DNA of 64,000 nucleotides, taken from NCBI GenBank assembly GCA_027574665.1, contig CM050648.1, positions 62,332,863-62,396,862 of the forward strand, in the 5' to 3' direction. The stretch comes from Rhynochetos jubatus (Eukaryota; Chordata; Aves; Eurypygiformes; Rhynochetidae). A program made the position numbers and the translations under genes. This document shows, piece after piece, positions 25,101 to 36,827 of this stretch (position 1 is the stretch's first letter; every line of letters starts with the position of its first letter). The notes under the pieces are model-generated. The model made no database searches. It had not been told where the DNA came from and saw only the letters and a program-made list of their open reading frames with translations.

Positions 25101-25891
25101 ACAGCTGGGGACAAGTTCTTCACACACAGAAAGACCAGAAACCATTTTGAATTGCTAGAGCTGAGCTTTAGGGTCTGTTCAGGAGGATGTGCACACTGAG
25201 GCACGCATCTGCTTCACGCACCCTCCCCTCCAGGTGAAGTGGGACACAGCTCTGCTGTAGAATCCATGTTGTAGAAGCCGAGTACCACACTGCTAAGGAC
25301 AAAAAAGAAACAGGGAATCCTAGCCTGATGAAACCTGTCTTTAATATAGGTTCTGAGATTCTGAATCAGAACATTTAGTTCCTTTGGAGCATCAAACATT
25401 TTGACCGTCTCTGCCCAAACACCTCATGGCAATATGCAAAAAAAAAAAAAGCACAAATGTTTAAAACACATGTTTGAATTTCTAATTTAAAATAAACAAG
25501 TTTTAATATCGGACTTTACACCTCTCAGTCCCCCTTTCTAAAAGTAGATATCAGAACCAATGTCTTTTTCTTTTCTTTTCAATAGATAATCAAATAAAAA
25601 AAATCTCATTTTAAGCCTGTGCATTAGAAATTCTGTTGCTATTTTACCATGTGTCTTTTACCTAGGGATGACAGCTGAGATGAGACCTCAGAGGCCTACA
25701 GGGAAAAAGCACCAGAATCTAAACGAAAACTCCAGCCAGTTGCTTGAAATCTGAGTATCCCAAGGTACTGAGTAGCTAAAACGCATTGAAATTAAAGCTC
25801 CCACAAAATTATCAACAGGAATAATGTATAAAAACCAAAACATACTTACTTTTCATGACAGGTTAAATTAAAACATTCTGTTGAAAGCATG
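22195..25891. other. Unique AT-rich stretch
   Basis: No repeat family or gene is recognised. An extremely AT-rich section with small palindromes (ataatttat / tataaattata) occupies about 22801-22917. An A13 run is at 25438-25450. Open frames are all under 85 codons and featureless. Confidence 0.55.
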
Positions 25892-26390
25892 TGTCATGGT
25901 TTAACCTTGGATAGCATTGAAGTACCACGCAACTGCTCACTCATCTACCCCCATCCTGCCCCTTCCAGTGGAGGAGGAGAATTGGAGGAAAAGACAAGGA
26001 AGCTTGTAATGTTGAGATAAGAACTATTTAATAATTGACTATAAATTAATATTATGGTGATACCACTAATAATAAAAATAATACTAATAATAAGTAGTTA
26101 AATTGATAGTAAATAAAAAAAATATACAATTGCTTACCACTCACCAACCGATGCACAACCAGGTCCCGAGAAGTGAGAGTCAGAGCCAGAGTGCCCCAGA
26201 GCGGGAACCTGAGAGTGATTGCAGCAGAGTACAAGCGAGCCCTATCAGCAAGAGCAGGACCAAGAAAGCCAACCAACTCATTAACTCATTAATGAGCAAT
26301 CAAAGCTAAGGAGTTAGCAAAGAAGCTAACAAAGGAGCTAAAAAAACATCAAAGGAATGATCAAAAAACTTCAACAAAAGAGCAAACCTT
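25892..26390 (-). mobile_element. Solo LTR paralogous to 11361-11975
   Basis: It starts tgtcatggtttaaccttgg and follows the 11361 copy block by block: 'gaagtaccacgcaactgctc', 'agtggaggaggagaattgg', 'aaggaagcttgtaa', an (aat)n-rich middle, 'caattgcttaccactcacc', 'aggtcccgag', 'agtgagagtcagagccagag', 'gattgcagcagagt' and 'gctaacaaaggagct'. It carries an extra 'tgccccagagcgggaacctgag' type piece near 26192 that the other copy lacks. Its end is frayed near 26390. The minus orientation is inferred as for the 11361 copy. No coding ERV region is attached. The 74-codon minus frame at 26052-26276 resembles the minus frame in the 11361 copy only because the DNA is homologous. Confidence 0.78.
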
Positions 26391-29300
26391 ATCAGTACTT
26401 TTCTCAGGGTAATCTAGGAATACAGCTTCCTACCACCACTGTAAGGACAGGTAAATCTTTCCTGACTAAAACCAGCACAGCATGTTTTTTCAGGCAGTGA
26501 AATTCTGTTTAAGGTTTATTTACAGCTGCACTGTAATAATAAAAATATAATAATAAAAAACGCTGTACCCGTATGAGGTCTTAAACTAGATCTAATGGGT
26601 TATTTTAACTGCATACCAGAACTGGAAAACAAGGTTTTCAAATATTGTTGCCATGCATTTGAGATAAACCTTTTGTTTTACTTCCTGAATATTATTGTCC
26701 TTCTCACAGTAATGCAAAACACATCTTATTATTAGCACTACTGGACATAGAAATATTTTATCTTTAAGCCCAGAATCCGACAAAAATACATCATAAATAT
26801 AGACGCCTCTGCCCCTAATATATGTAATAGATTGTAAAATGGCCATTTCTGTCAGGTTGTCTAGCCATCACACTGAAAATATTTGGGTCAAGTGCATTGT
26901 GGCAAAATAGGAAATGTATTTTCCCCTTTCTCTGATACAGGAGAAAGGTGGAAGTTATGTTGCTACTTTTTGCTCTGGAATAGGCCTCTTTACCCATCAA
27001 TCCAGCACAAACTTCAGCAAAAAAAAGAAAAAGTAACTACACATTCAAAGGAAAAAAAGCCAAGGACAGATTTGTTTTGTATCGCTTAATGCATGACATG
27101 AATAATTGAGTGAGTCTTTTTTCTCTCCAGTTTCTATGCATAAATCCCATCATTCAGAGTAAAAACACTACCCCCGCTCAAACTGTTTACAGATGCTATT
27201 AGACACCATAAAATCAAAATCACATGCTTGAAAATCTATTTTGAAAATAGTGAAGTTTTGAAGAGCATATATAAATTACACAACTTGCCTTGGCAGGACT
27301 AGAATTTTATCGTTCTCTATTAAGAACAACTAGAATCTTTCTTTTGTGTAAAACTTCCTTTAATTTTTTTCATTAATTAGTAATGATACATAACACTGAT
27401 GCACCACAACTGTGTCATGAAACGTTATTAAGAAAAATTAAGGAATTGCAACATCATATTTTAGCTGCATGAAGTAGTACACTAAAACAAAATACACCAG
27501 AAATGCATTCACATTCTTCACAAATGAACAATTAACAACCTGTGAATAAATTATTTACACAGTTTATTATAGATACATTTGATAAAGTGCATTTACACCT
27601 AGCTAATCAGAAAACTATTGCTTAAAGCTGTCCCAAGATGCTGATTACCATCAACACGTGAATACTAAACAGCTAGGCAGTTTTGCTCATAGCCAGAGTG
27701 TTGTACATCCGGCACAAAAATCTTTTTAATAAAGCAGCGCTCTCTGATTCAGAATGGTCCCAAGACTATCCAAAATGATTGCTCAACTTTCATTTTATTA
27801 GGAAAAATACAACAACTCTCACGGAGAATATTGGAGTCTGACATCTTAATGCACCTGACTCCTGCAAAACGCTACAACTGTACCTCCAGGGAGTGAATTC
27901 CCTGTTGTTGGCACCGAATCATTTGCTAGACTGGCACAGTGCTGGCCAGCTGGCAACACGGGAGCTGGACCAAAGCCCACAGGATGGTCCTGGCTGCCAG
28001 CTCCCTAGAGGACACTGCCTGCAAAGCCATGCTGGGAAAAAGGGACTGCCACCACAGCCCAGACCCCCAGCCAGTGGCATAGCAGGGATTTGGCAGCAGT
28101 GGCTCCTGCCACTGGCTCATCCATTGCATCCCCCTTGACAGTAGCAGCTCACCTCACTGTGCCAGGTAGAGCATGCAGTGACAATCGCTGGCAGTGGTAA
28201 GAGGGTCTGGAGAGAGGGAAAGGGGAGATGTAGTGAAGGGGCTCTAACACTCTTGTGGCAAACAAGGCTGCAACACAGGGCAGTAACATCAAAAACACTG
28301 CATCAATGAAGACAAGTCCATATCTTCCTTCAGCTTCACAAAAGCATCAATGTAAAACAGTTTTAAAACTCTGTATGTGAAGGCTGATCTTTACTGCAAA
28401 ATTTGCTCATTCCTGAAGGGGTTGATACTTCTGAGAATAAAAGGAGGAAAAGATCAATTTTTTCATCAGTCATTGAAAGAGAACATTGGGTGTACTTACA
28501 TTTCGACATGCAAATGACCTTTATTAATCCAACTTCATCCCTCTAGAACCCTAACAACTAACACAGAGCATGGAGAAAGCATAACTACTAGGAAACAATG
28601 GGTATTTAACAAAAACCTGCTGAAGGGCTCCCTGAAGGGAGAAAGATGACAGAGTGGGACCAAATCCTGACAGTTTCTCACCTTGCACAGGTCTGAGGCA
28701 CTTTGCCTGCCCTGGCATCTGTCCTGAGGGCTAACAAGCCATCCTTTCCTCCCAGTTCCATGTAATTCAAGGCTTTTTATTTTGCTGTATCCAAGCCCAG
28801 GAAAAGTAATAACCAGTGAATCTCAGAAGGTTTGAAGGTTTAATTCAGAGAAACATCTGAAGGGTCTTATATCCCTTCAAATTTAATGAGCTGAATAGCT
28901 CATAAGAATCAGGTCTCTATTGACATTTCCAGTAACTTGTTTTTAACAAGGATTGAAATATTACAACAGCCTTTCCTTGTTGTTTCAATATTTCTTTGTA
29001 CTTTCCTAAGTAGAATTAGATATAATAGATTATGGAGGGGAAACAACAGAGAACGAAATTAAAGTAACACAATTTTAAGGTACCCCAAGTTTCAAACAAA
29101 AAATTCAAAGGTTTTTAGGTAGCTGGTTGCTTATACATGGTTCCAATTATTTTGTCATTTTTTTCCCAAACATTTGAATCGAGACTGAAGAAACAGTCTG
29201 ACATCTATCATAACAATATGACATCTTTGGCAAAGTGCAAGCTCTTCTTCACTATTGTTTTACTGAAATTTGCTTGTTTGGGCCACTGAATTGTGATGTA

Positions 29301-30714
29301 TATGAATTATTATTCTTGGACAACATAATCTTTGTCTACAAAGACTTTTTTTTTCCCCCCACAGGTCATGGCCTGACACGGTATTACTTTAGACTCAGTA
29401 TAGACTTTATATAAGGTAAGCTGAGATATCACTAAATTGCTCTATGCAGCCTTGAAATTCACTCACAGATGAAGTTTTTAAAATAATCAAAGCTGACAGC
29501 ATCCCTGTTCAAATACAAATGTAAGTTTTTTAGAACAACCTTTCTTAATGTACATTTTTCTTGAATGATAATTTTAGGTCTTTGCAAGGTGTCAGCCTGT
29601 TTGATTTCCAAGTTATGTGATAGGACTACTCATTACTGAAATACCTACATCCTTGATAATTCTACCCCCACGGGGTTAACTTCTGTTTAATAACCAATTT
29701 CATTCCTATTCTCCATGCAGTGGCTGTCCTCTGCGGCCATGGCACTGCATCACCCCATGACACAGTTAAGGTAAAAGTGCGTGCTGGAACAGATTGTTCC
29801 CTGCTGTAATTCCTTTGAAGCCAACTCATTTTCATCAAGGGTGAACTCAGATTGCAGTCTTTTAAATCAGACTCCTCAGTATTTATTGAAGGTAATCCAA
29901 AGAACGACCTGTTGCTTCAAAAAAATTCTCATGAAACTTTTTCAGGGACTACTGGATACTGTTTCAAGGCAGGATTATTTTATTTATGATACCAGTGTAA
30001 TTTAAAATGTACAGTAGCTTTTGAACTTTCCAAGACACAATTACCTTTTAAGTACCTGAAGTGAAAAGGTGATAGCAAAGATATTCTGAGTGGATTTAAT
30101 AAACTCATAGTAGGTCTCCAGTCCTGAAATAGGACTTGTCTTTGGTTACTTACCCCTAATTTCTAGACTGCAGAATAATTCACAAATGTTACTTCATCAG
30201 ATGCTAAACCAATTAACTATCCCTACTTTTCTCTTAATTATATTTTCCATTTCCTTTCATTTTGCCTTCTGTTGCTCAGTATTTCTGAGCACTGAACACA
30301 GATGTCATGAGCTTTTCCAGTTGCATTTGAATATTCTATGGTCTGGAGGTTCTTTCTCCATGTCTTAATCTGTCCCTAAGAAGGCAGGTAGGTTGCCCTA
30401 GTCTCAGGGATATAGAAATAACTAAACTTTCATAAGTTTCACATCAAATATAATACCAAGAGCAGAGAAACACTATATTATATGTAATGTCAAAAATGAA
30501 CCATGACAGTCTGCTTGAACTGGAAGGGGCAAGTAGACAATCCCGTAAATCAAAATCAAACAGTCCACAATACATGTAAGTATTTTAATAAACCAACAAG
30601 GAGGGTACAGTCACACAAACTGTACTATGTTAACAGAAGCTAGATGCTTTATCCCCAGGAAGGCAGGAATTTCTTTTGAAATGTTCTATTTAAAGTGAGG
30701 CTGAACCAACGTTA
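26391..30714. other. Unique stretch with one GC-rich patch
   Basis: AT-rich non-repeat DNA apart from 27890-28200, listed separately. No exon, RNA gene or transposon family is recognised. A T/C-rich run (about 29347-29361, ttttttttcccccc then acag) resembles a splice acceptor on the + strand, but no open, protein-like exon follows. Confidence 0.5.
27890..28200. other. GC-rich, CpG-poor patch of unknown nature
   Basis: About 300 bases stand out from AT-rich surroundings, with many ctggc, gccag and cagtgg words (for example ctggcacagtgctggccagc at 27932-27951, and cagcagtggctcctgccactgg near 28093). CpG is scarce, so it is not a classic CpG island. Open frames on both strands are about 70-80 codons and rich in Pro, Gly and Leu. 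I do not recognise a repeat. It could be an old transposon fragment, a regulatory element or an exon of a non-coding transcript. Confidence 0.35.
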
Positions 30715-31210
30715 AGTTCTGTGTGCAGTTTTGGGCCCTACAGTTTAAGAATGATGTTAAGATACTTGAATGCATCCAGAGGAGGGCAACAAAGCTGGTG
30801 AAAGGGCTGGAAGGCATGTCCAGGCAGGCCAAGGACACTGGCTTTGTCTGATTTGGAGAAAAGGAGGCTGAGGGGCGACATTATTGCTCTCTACATCTTC
30901 CTAAGGAAGGGAAGAGGGAGGTGCTGATCTCTTCTCCCTGGTGTGCAGTGACAGGAAGAGTAGGAATGGTTCAAAGCTGCACCAAGAGAGATTTGAACTG
31001 ACATTAGGAAGCATTTCTTTACTAAGAGGGTGGTCAAACACTGGAAGAGGCTTCCCAGAGAGGTGGTCAATGTCTCAAGCCTGTCAGTGTTGAAGACGCA
31101 TTTGGACAATGCCCTTAATAGCATACTAACTTTTGGTCAGCCCTGAAGTGGTCAGGCAGTTGACTAGATAATTGTAGGTTCCTTCCAACTGGAACTATTC
31201 TATTCTTTTC
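30715..31210 (+). mobile_element. CR1 LINE, 5'-truncated
   Basis: Begins at 'tgtgtgcagttttgggccc', runs through 'catccagaggagggcaacaa', 'gagaaaaggaggctgagggg', 'cattaggaagcatttcttta', 'gtggtcaaacactggaagagg' and 'gttccttccaactggaacta', and ends with ttctattcttttctat in place of the usual ATTCTATG repeats. It covers the ORF2 tail and 3' UTR, about 500 bases. Its terminus and spacing differ from the 16201 and 12120 copies, so it is another subfamily. No frame is preserved. Confidence 0.9.
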
Positions 31211-32795
31211 TATACTGAATTTTAAAAAATTAAAAACCTCATAGAACAAGACAGCCATCTTCTGCTAGCCTACAGTCAAAAAGAGTTTTGCTATTGGTTA
31301 AAGAGGTAGGACTTGACCAATTTTTATGACGCAAAGAACAATGCAGTCTTCTACTCACCCATTAAAATAGCAAGAACTGAACACCATCTTTTCTCCTTGG
31401 TCACTTCTTCCAAACATGCTGCCACACTGGGTCTGCCAAACTTGTGTCTCTCTTTCATGTACTGTTTCCAACGTAGTTTGTTCCAGGAGATGAAGACAAT
31501 CTTCAAGTTAACAGCACTGGTCTGACAGACAGCTGGGAGAATAAGAGGTGAATTTCCTTTTATTATCTCAGCTAAATCTACTTCTTAGTCATATTGCAAA
31601 GGGTGTGAATCAGTCATAAACAGAAAATATTCTGGAAAAAATCCAGGTGATATCCTCTGCTCATGTATGAATGAGTCCCACACTGTTCAACACCTGGACT
31701 TGCACAGAATACCACTATATCAGACGAGCTATGCTTGCTCAGAACAAACTCCATCTTGTCCATCTTTTCCTGTCATTGATGATTATCAACAGTAAGCACC
31801 TAAGTATAAAAAATGATGTGAGTATATAACAATATTTTCCTGAATATTCTCCCAGCCCTTAACTGCAGAAGGAATTTATGTGGAAATTCAGATTCTGCCA
31901 AGAGAAATAGTGTATACCGCTTCCTTCTAAAAAAAAGGTATAAAAGAAACTGAATTTCAAGAATTGTAGGTCCCCAGGATTAGTAACTATGTTGTTGGGG
32001 TAAAAAAAAAAAAAAAGTACCAGTCAGTGTATGATCTATATTGTACAATCTCTAAACACATTTTTACCATCAGTCTGTTAGCTCCTGGATGTCAATATCT
32101 CATGTACATGTAAAATCAGGAACCCAACAGAATGGCATACCCATTTTCATAATTGACTACTTTATTTATCATTAATTTAATGAAGAAAAATGTACTTTGT
32201 GGTGCACCTGACCAAGAGAAAAATAAAAACCAATACATCAAAAAAATATTTTCTTCTTATTTTCCCAGAATAATCCACCATTAATAGAAAACATTCTACA
32301 ATCAGGAATAGATTAGGTATCTAATTATCTGGTGCAACCTTAAAACTGCAGGCTCCCCAGACAGCCATATTCTTCCCAGCTACAAAATTGTATGCATCTT
32401 AGAAACTCAGCTTGATTTTTGTACTAAGGTTGCACAAGTAATTAAGTATCAGACTTCTTAACAAGCTACCACTTCCTATGTATAAATAAAACATCGAGAC
32501 CTCATATGCATAGCATTATTTGGACATATGCCATAATTCCTGATTGCAGCTGGCTAATTGCTGTATGATTTTAGATACTATAGTGTCCGATTTTTATTTT
32601 TTTCACTTATCTGCTGTGCCAGAATCACTCATAAGAGCAGAAGTTACAATTAAATCTTCTGCAATATGCAAAGAGTGGCAAGAATGTGAATAACGTACAA
32701 GTAACCAAACAAGATTAGGTCAGTCTTTGGCCAATGTGTATCCTGAATACACTTGATCTTCAGCAATACTTCATTGCATTCCTCCCACAATATCT
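31211..32795. other. Unique AT-rich stretch
   Basis: No gene or repeat family is recognised. An A15 run lies at 32002-32016. Nothing else stands out. Confidence 0.55.
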
Positions 32796-33962
32796 AAATC
32801 ACAGAATGGCAAGGTTTGGAAGGTACCTTCAGAGATCATCTAGCCCCAACCCCACTGCCAAAACAGGTTCACTTAGAGCAGATTGGACAGGAACGCATCC
32901 AGGCAAGATTTGAATGTCTCCGGAGAAGGAGACTCCACAACCACTCCAGACAGCCTGTTCCAGTGCTCTGGCACCCTCAGAGCAAAGATGTTGTTCCTCA
33001 TATTGAAAGGAAATTTCCTGAGTTCCAGTTTGTGCCTGTTGCCCGTTGTGTTGTCTCTGAGCACCACTGCAAAGAGTCTGGCCCCATCTTCTTGACCTAC
33101 CCTTTAGATATTTATCAGCATTGATAAGATCCCCTCTCAGTCTTCTCTTCTCCAGGCTAAAGAGACCCAGCTCCCTCAGCCTTTCCTCATATGAGAGGTG
33201 TTCCATTCCTTGATCATCTTCATAGCCCTCTGCTGGCCTCTCTCCAGTAATTCCCTTTCTTGAATTTGGGAGCCCAGAACTGGACAAAGCACTCCAGATG
33301 TGGCCGCCCTAGGGCAGAGTAGAGGGGGAGAATAACCTCCCTTGATCTGCTGGCCACGGTCTTTTTGATGCGCCCCAGGTCACCACTGGTTTTCTTGGGA
33401 GCAAGGGCACTGCCCAACTATCCAGCCTGTCCAGGTCTCACTGTTTGGTGGGTGGCACAGCCTTCTGGTGTATCAGCCACTCCTCCCAGCTTTGTGTCAT
33501 CAGCAAACCCGCTGAGGGTACACTCTGTCACCTCATCCAGGTAGTTGATGAATATGTTGAACAAGACTGGGCCCAGTACCGACCCTGGGGAACATCGCTA
33601 GCCACAGGCCTCCAACTAGATCCCACGTCCCTGATCACAACCCTGTGAGCTCTGCCATTCAGCCAGTTCTCAATCCACCTCACTGTCCACTCATCTAACC
33701 CACACTTCCTAAGCTTACCTATGTTATGGGAGACAGGGCCAAAAGCCTTGCTGAAGTCGAGGTAGACAACATCCACTGCTCTCGCCTCATCCACCCAGCA
33801 AGTCATACCATCAGAGAAGGCTATCAGATTCACCCCTTGATGAATCCATGTTGACCACTCCTGATAACCTTCTCTACACTCTTAGAGATAACATGCAGGA
33901 TGAGCTGTTCCATCACCTTTCCAGGGACGGAGGTGAGGCTGATCAAAATGTAGTTGCCTGTG
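32796..33962 (-). mobile_element. CR1 LINE with partial reverse transcriptase
   Basis: The longest CR1 copy with recognisable coding parts here, about 1.17 kb, read on the minus strand. From the 3' end (aatcacagaatggcaagg) it passes through the 3' UTR, the 'ctcttctccaggctaaagag' block, the ORF2 C-terminal section near 33220-33417, and then the reverse-transcriptase palm. Sequence identity to CR1 stops at about 33962 (gatcaaaatgtagttgcctg). The reading frame is broken by small indels (see separate entry), but the sequence is better kept than the 12120 copy. Confidence 0.93.
33220..33833 (-). pseudogene. CR1 reverse transcriptase remnant, frameshifted
   Basis: Two minus-strand frames carry family motifs. 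The frame 33833-33528 (101 codons) has Y-L-D-F-S-K-A-F at residues 24-31, which is polymerase motif A with its aspartate, and V-P-Q-G at residues 81-84, the next conserved motif; the usual D after SKAF and the S after VPQG are changed. Downstream, the F-A-D-D catalytic box is intact in the DNA at 33496-33507 but in a different frame. The frame 33417-33220 holds the C-terminal [12 protein letters not shown] stretch. At least two frameshifts separate these parts, so no polymerase could be made. Confidence 0.88.
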
Positions 33963-34386
33963 ACACAGAACGAGCTCACTCTCCTTGAAACAGAAAAGAA
34001 AGGAAGGAATTAATCCACTGCTGTGTTATTAAAGTTAAAGTTGATATACACAGAAGACATTTGTATAAAATCACAACATCAAGGCAATGAAAATACAAAA
34101 CCCCTGGCAGTGTCAATCCTCATAGTGCAATCATTCCACTGCATGCTTTCATACTGTTTCTTCTGAGACAGAGTCTACTAGGAGTTAAGTCACTTCATGA
34201 GAATACCAACCCTCATTAATTTCTACAGTCTCTGCCTTCACAGCTGAAAAAACACTTCAAATTACTATAGGAGTATAGCTTAAGAGGTGAAAGTCAGAAT
34301 GCATATTACTATAAAGAGTAACGGATTTTTACAGTGGTCTTGTGACTTGAGGATTCAGCATTTCCAAATGTTTAAAAGTTGCAATG

Positions 34387-34998
34387 TTACAACATAAAGC
34401 CTTTCTTTTTCTTCCTAGGCACAAGCTTAATTACTCCTGTCTGCAGCTGCCAGATATCAAGAAGCTCCACCCTTTCCTCAAACATATCAGCTTTCCAGCT
34501 ACACTTTACCCCACATACTAGGATTCTGTGGCCATCTTCCTCTATGCACATTTCTTTCAGGGTGCTACAAATCCTGAATGGGCAAGAGAGACACTCTGTG
34601 AAGACAGGAAGACCAGAATCCTTATGAGATTTGTGCTTATTCAAGGCAATTATAACTTTGTTCTTGGAAAAAGCTGGAGGGCAGTGTTTATGATCATTAC
34701 TGAGAGAAACCCATAGGTGAAAATCCACTGAAAATGCTGGAAGAGCACAGCCATTTTTGAAAAGGTGAAGAATGAACATCTCAATCTCTGCTTAAGAAGG
34801 TGTCAATTGCAGAAAACTGACTGTCTCCTTAATATCTTTTAGACCACGTAAGCACACCAGAACATGCCGCAATTCACCTCCGTAAAAACATTTAAACATA
34901 TACCTTGAGGATGGTTTGCTCTGCACATTGCAGACTCTTGCTTGAGGATGGCTCTCTTTCTCCAAGAACCGCATGCCTAATTGAAATGGCAGCAAAAA
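34387..34998 (-). pseudogene. Unidentified long open frame broken by one stop
   Basis: One minus-strand frame is open from 34998 to 34387 (about 200 codons) except for a TAA at 34792-34794. The text is of mixed composition with several Cys and Trp residues; the section CGVKCSWKADMFEERVELL and the following LDIWQLQTG vaguely recall a WD-type beta-propeller blade, but I cannot match it to a family. The C-terminal KKKK run is the reverse of a pyrimidine-rich + strand tract. My rough count expects about a dozen stops in this many codons, yet with all frames of 64 kb searched the event is not overwhelmingly improbable. No poly(A)-derived tail is adjacent. It may be a decayed retrogene or chance. 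Confidence 0.2.
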
Positions 34999-35517
34999 TT
35001 AGACAAGAAAAATGTGACCAAAGCACTCAATCTTAAGTATGGCACTGGCCCTGTTCAGTCACAAAGTCTCCAGACTTAGGGAAGAAAAATCCCCAAGCCA
35101 ATGACTCTCCAGATAGGCAATTAATTGCCTATTGAAATATGAGACAGACACCAAAATGTCTCTGAACTGGTAATGGACAAGCACAACAGACACATGTATG
35201 TGAAAAAACTCCAGTTTTAAGAGAACTTGAAATACTTTTTTTTTTCTGCTTTGTCATTTTTCACTGAAAATAATGCACCTCCACAAGTCTTAATTTATGC
35301 AGTACATATACTACTTACTCGATGTTTATGACCAAAAAAAAAAAAAAATCTTCCAAAATAGTATTTCTAGTATTACTGTTCATTTAATGAACTTCTGAAG
35401 CAGTGCTGGTGATATCCCATTTCCACAAGTAATAATTTTCTCAACTCCTGTTCTGAATCAGCTGTTTGACAGTTAAACCAAACCAGTGTTGCCTTGATTT
35501 TTTTTTTCCACTTGGCT

Positions 35518-35576
35518 ATTTACAAAATAAAACCAGAAAACCCAGAAAACATTATTTACAAAATAAAACCAGAAAA
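35518..35576. repeat. Two-copy tandem duplication, 36-base period
   Basis: The word tacaaaataaaaccagaaaa occurs at 35521-35540 and again at 35557-35576, each preceded by att. The copies are identical over at least 20 bases, so the duplication looks fairly recent, probably replication slippage. Confidence 0.9.
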
Positions 35577-36797
35577 AATAGAAAATCTATCACTAATAAA
35601 TTATTTGGTAATCAATTAGTAAGACTGAAGTCTTTCCCCTTGCTACCCAAATATATATGGCAGTGATTATCATTGGACTGCCTGTAATACATTCTTATAC
35701 GGAATTCTGGATTACCATCAGATTTCCCACATTTTGATTTTTCACATCTTAAAAAAAAGAAAGAACTTTTTTTTTTTTTTAAATAAAGAAATATTTTCAT
35801 TTTTTCTCCCTACTTAGGAGCAGGATAGGAAGTACATAAAAAAGCCAGTGATGGGGATAGTTGCTATGGATCAACTATAAGAACTACAGAAGTTAATGCT
35901 TATGAAAATGAAATCTCAGTATCAGCAGTTCAACAGTTCAGTACCTAAACATTAATGTTAGAAATACTGTTTTGGAAGAAATTGTTCATTTTCTTTCTGG
36001 ATGATCACCATCACTTCATTACTTTAGCAGAAAAGCAGATGGTAATACCCCTCAAGAGATCAGTTGTGTTCTTGTTGAAAAAGACTTAAAATAGCAGAAG
36101 AGAGAACAACATTAAGAATTGTATGTGCCAAAAACTAACATCTAGTATTGTACAATCACTATTCTTCACTAGGCTTAGAAGAGAAAATTTCCATTGTCAA
36201 ATGATTTTAATGGCAACCACTATCACTTTTAGAAGTGATAATTAGTCAGCTAACACTACATGAGGAACACAAACTGAACACATAATATGTTCTTTTCTAA
36301 CTAAAATAAGAAAAATAATTACTCTTCTATTGCTGCAATATCCCAAAGTCAATAAAAGAGAATAGGTTCTGAAAGCTGAGATAAACCAGGATAAATGTAA
36401 GGCATCCATCAGCAGCAATCTTCTCATTTTAAGTTCTAACTTCCACTAGAGGTTAAATTCCTTCTGAGAATTTTAGTTCCACCCCTATTCTCCTCTTGAG
36501 CTCTGTCCTGAACATGTTCAACATACTATTTTGCAGAAAAATACCTGCAGATTGTCATAACCAACTTCTCAGAACTTAATCAGCAAGAATTTAATCATAT
36601 ACTTACTGTTTTGCCATTATAAAAGTAAACTTTTTCATTACATCCTATTATTTTTTTATACTTATTGCACCTACAAAACCCACTAAAATCAGCTTAATTC
36701 TCCTTACTCTAGAACTGAACTGCCTACTAAACCTGTTTCAGAAATGATAATTTGCTAGATTTACAGTGAGTATGTTCTAAATTGATCTAATTAGAGT

Positions 36798-36827
36798 GTC
36801 TTGAGAATAGGTTTCAAGACCTATTCT
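36798..36827. repeat. Two overlapping inverted repeats
   Basis: agaataggt (36804-36812) pairs perfectly with acctattct (36819-36827) across a 6-base loop. Overlapping it, gtcttga (36798-36804) pairs with tcaagac (36814-36820). Only one hairpin can form at a time, as at 4783-4815. No evidence of transcription. Confidence 0.55.

Noticed and set aside
32829-33287. 152-codon minus-strand frame
   Set aside because: It lies entirely in the CR1 copy and is the decayed ORF2 end read through the 3' UTR, not a host gene.
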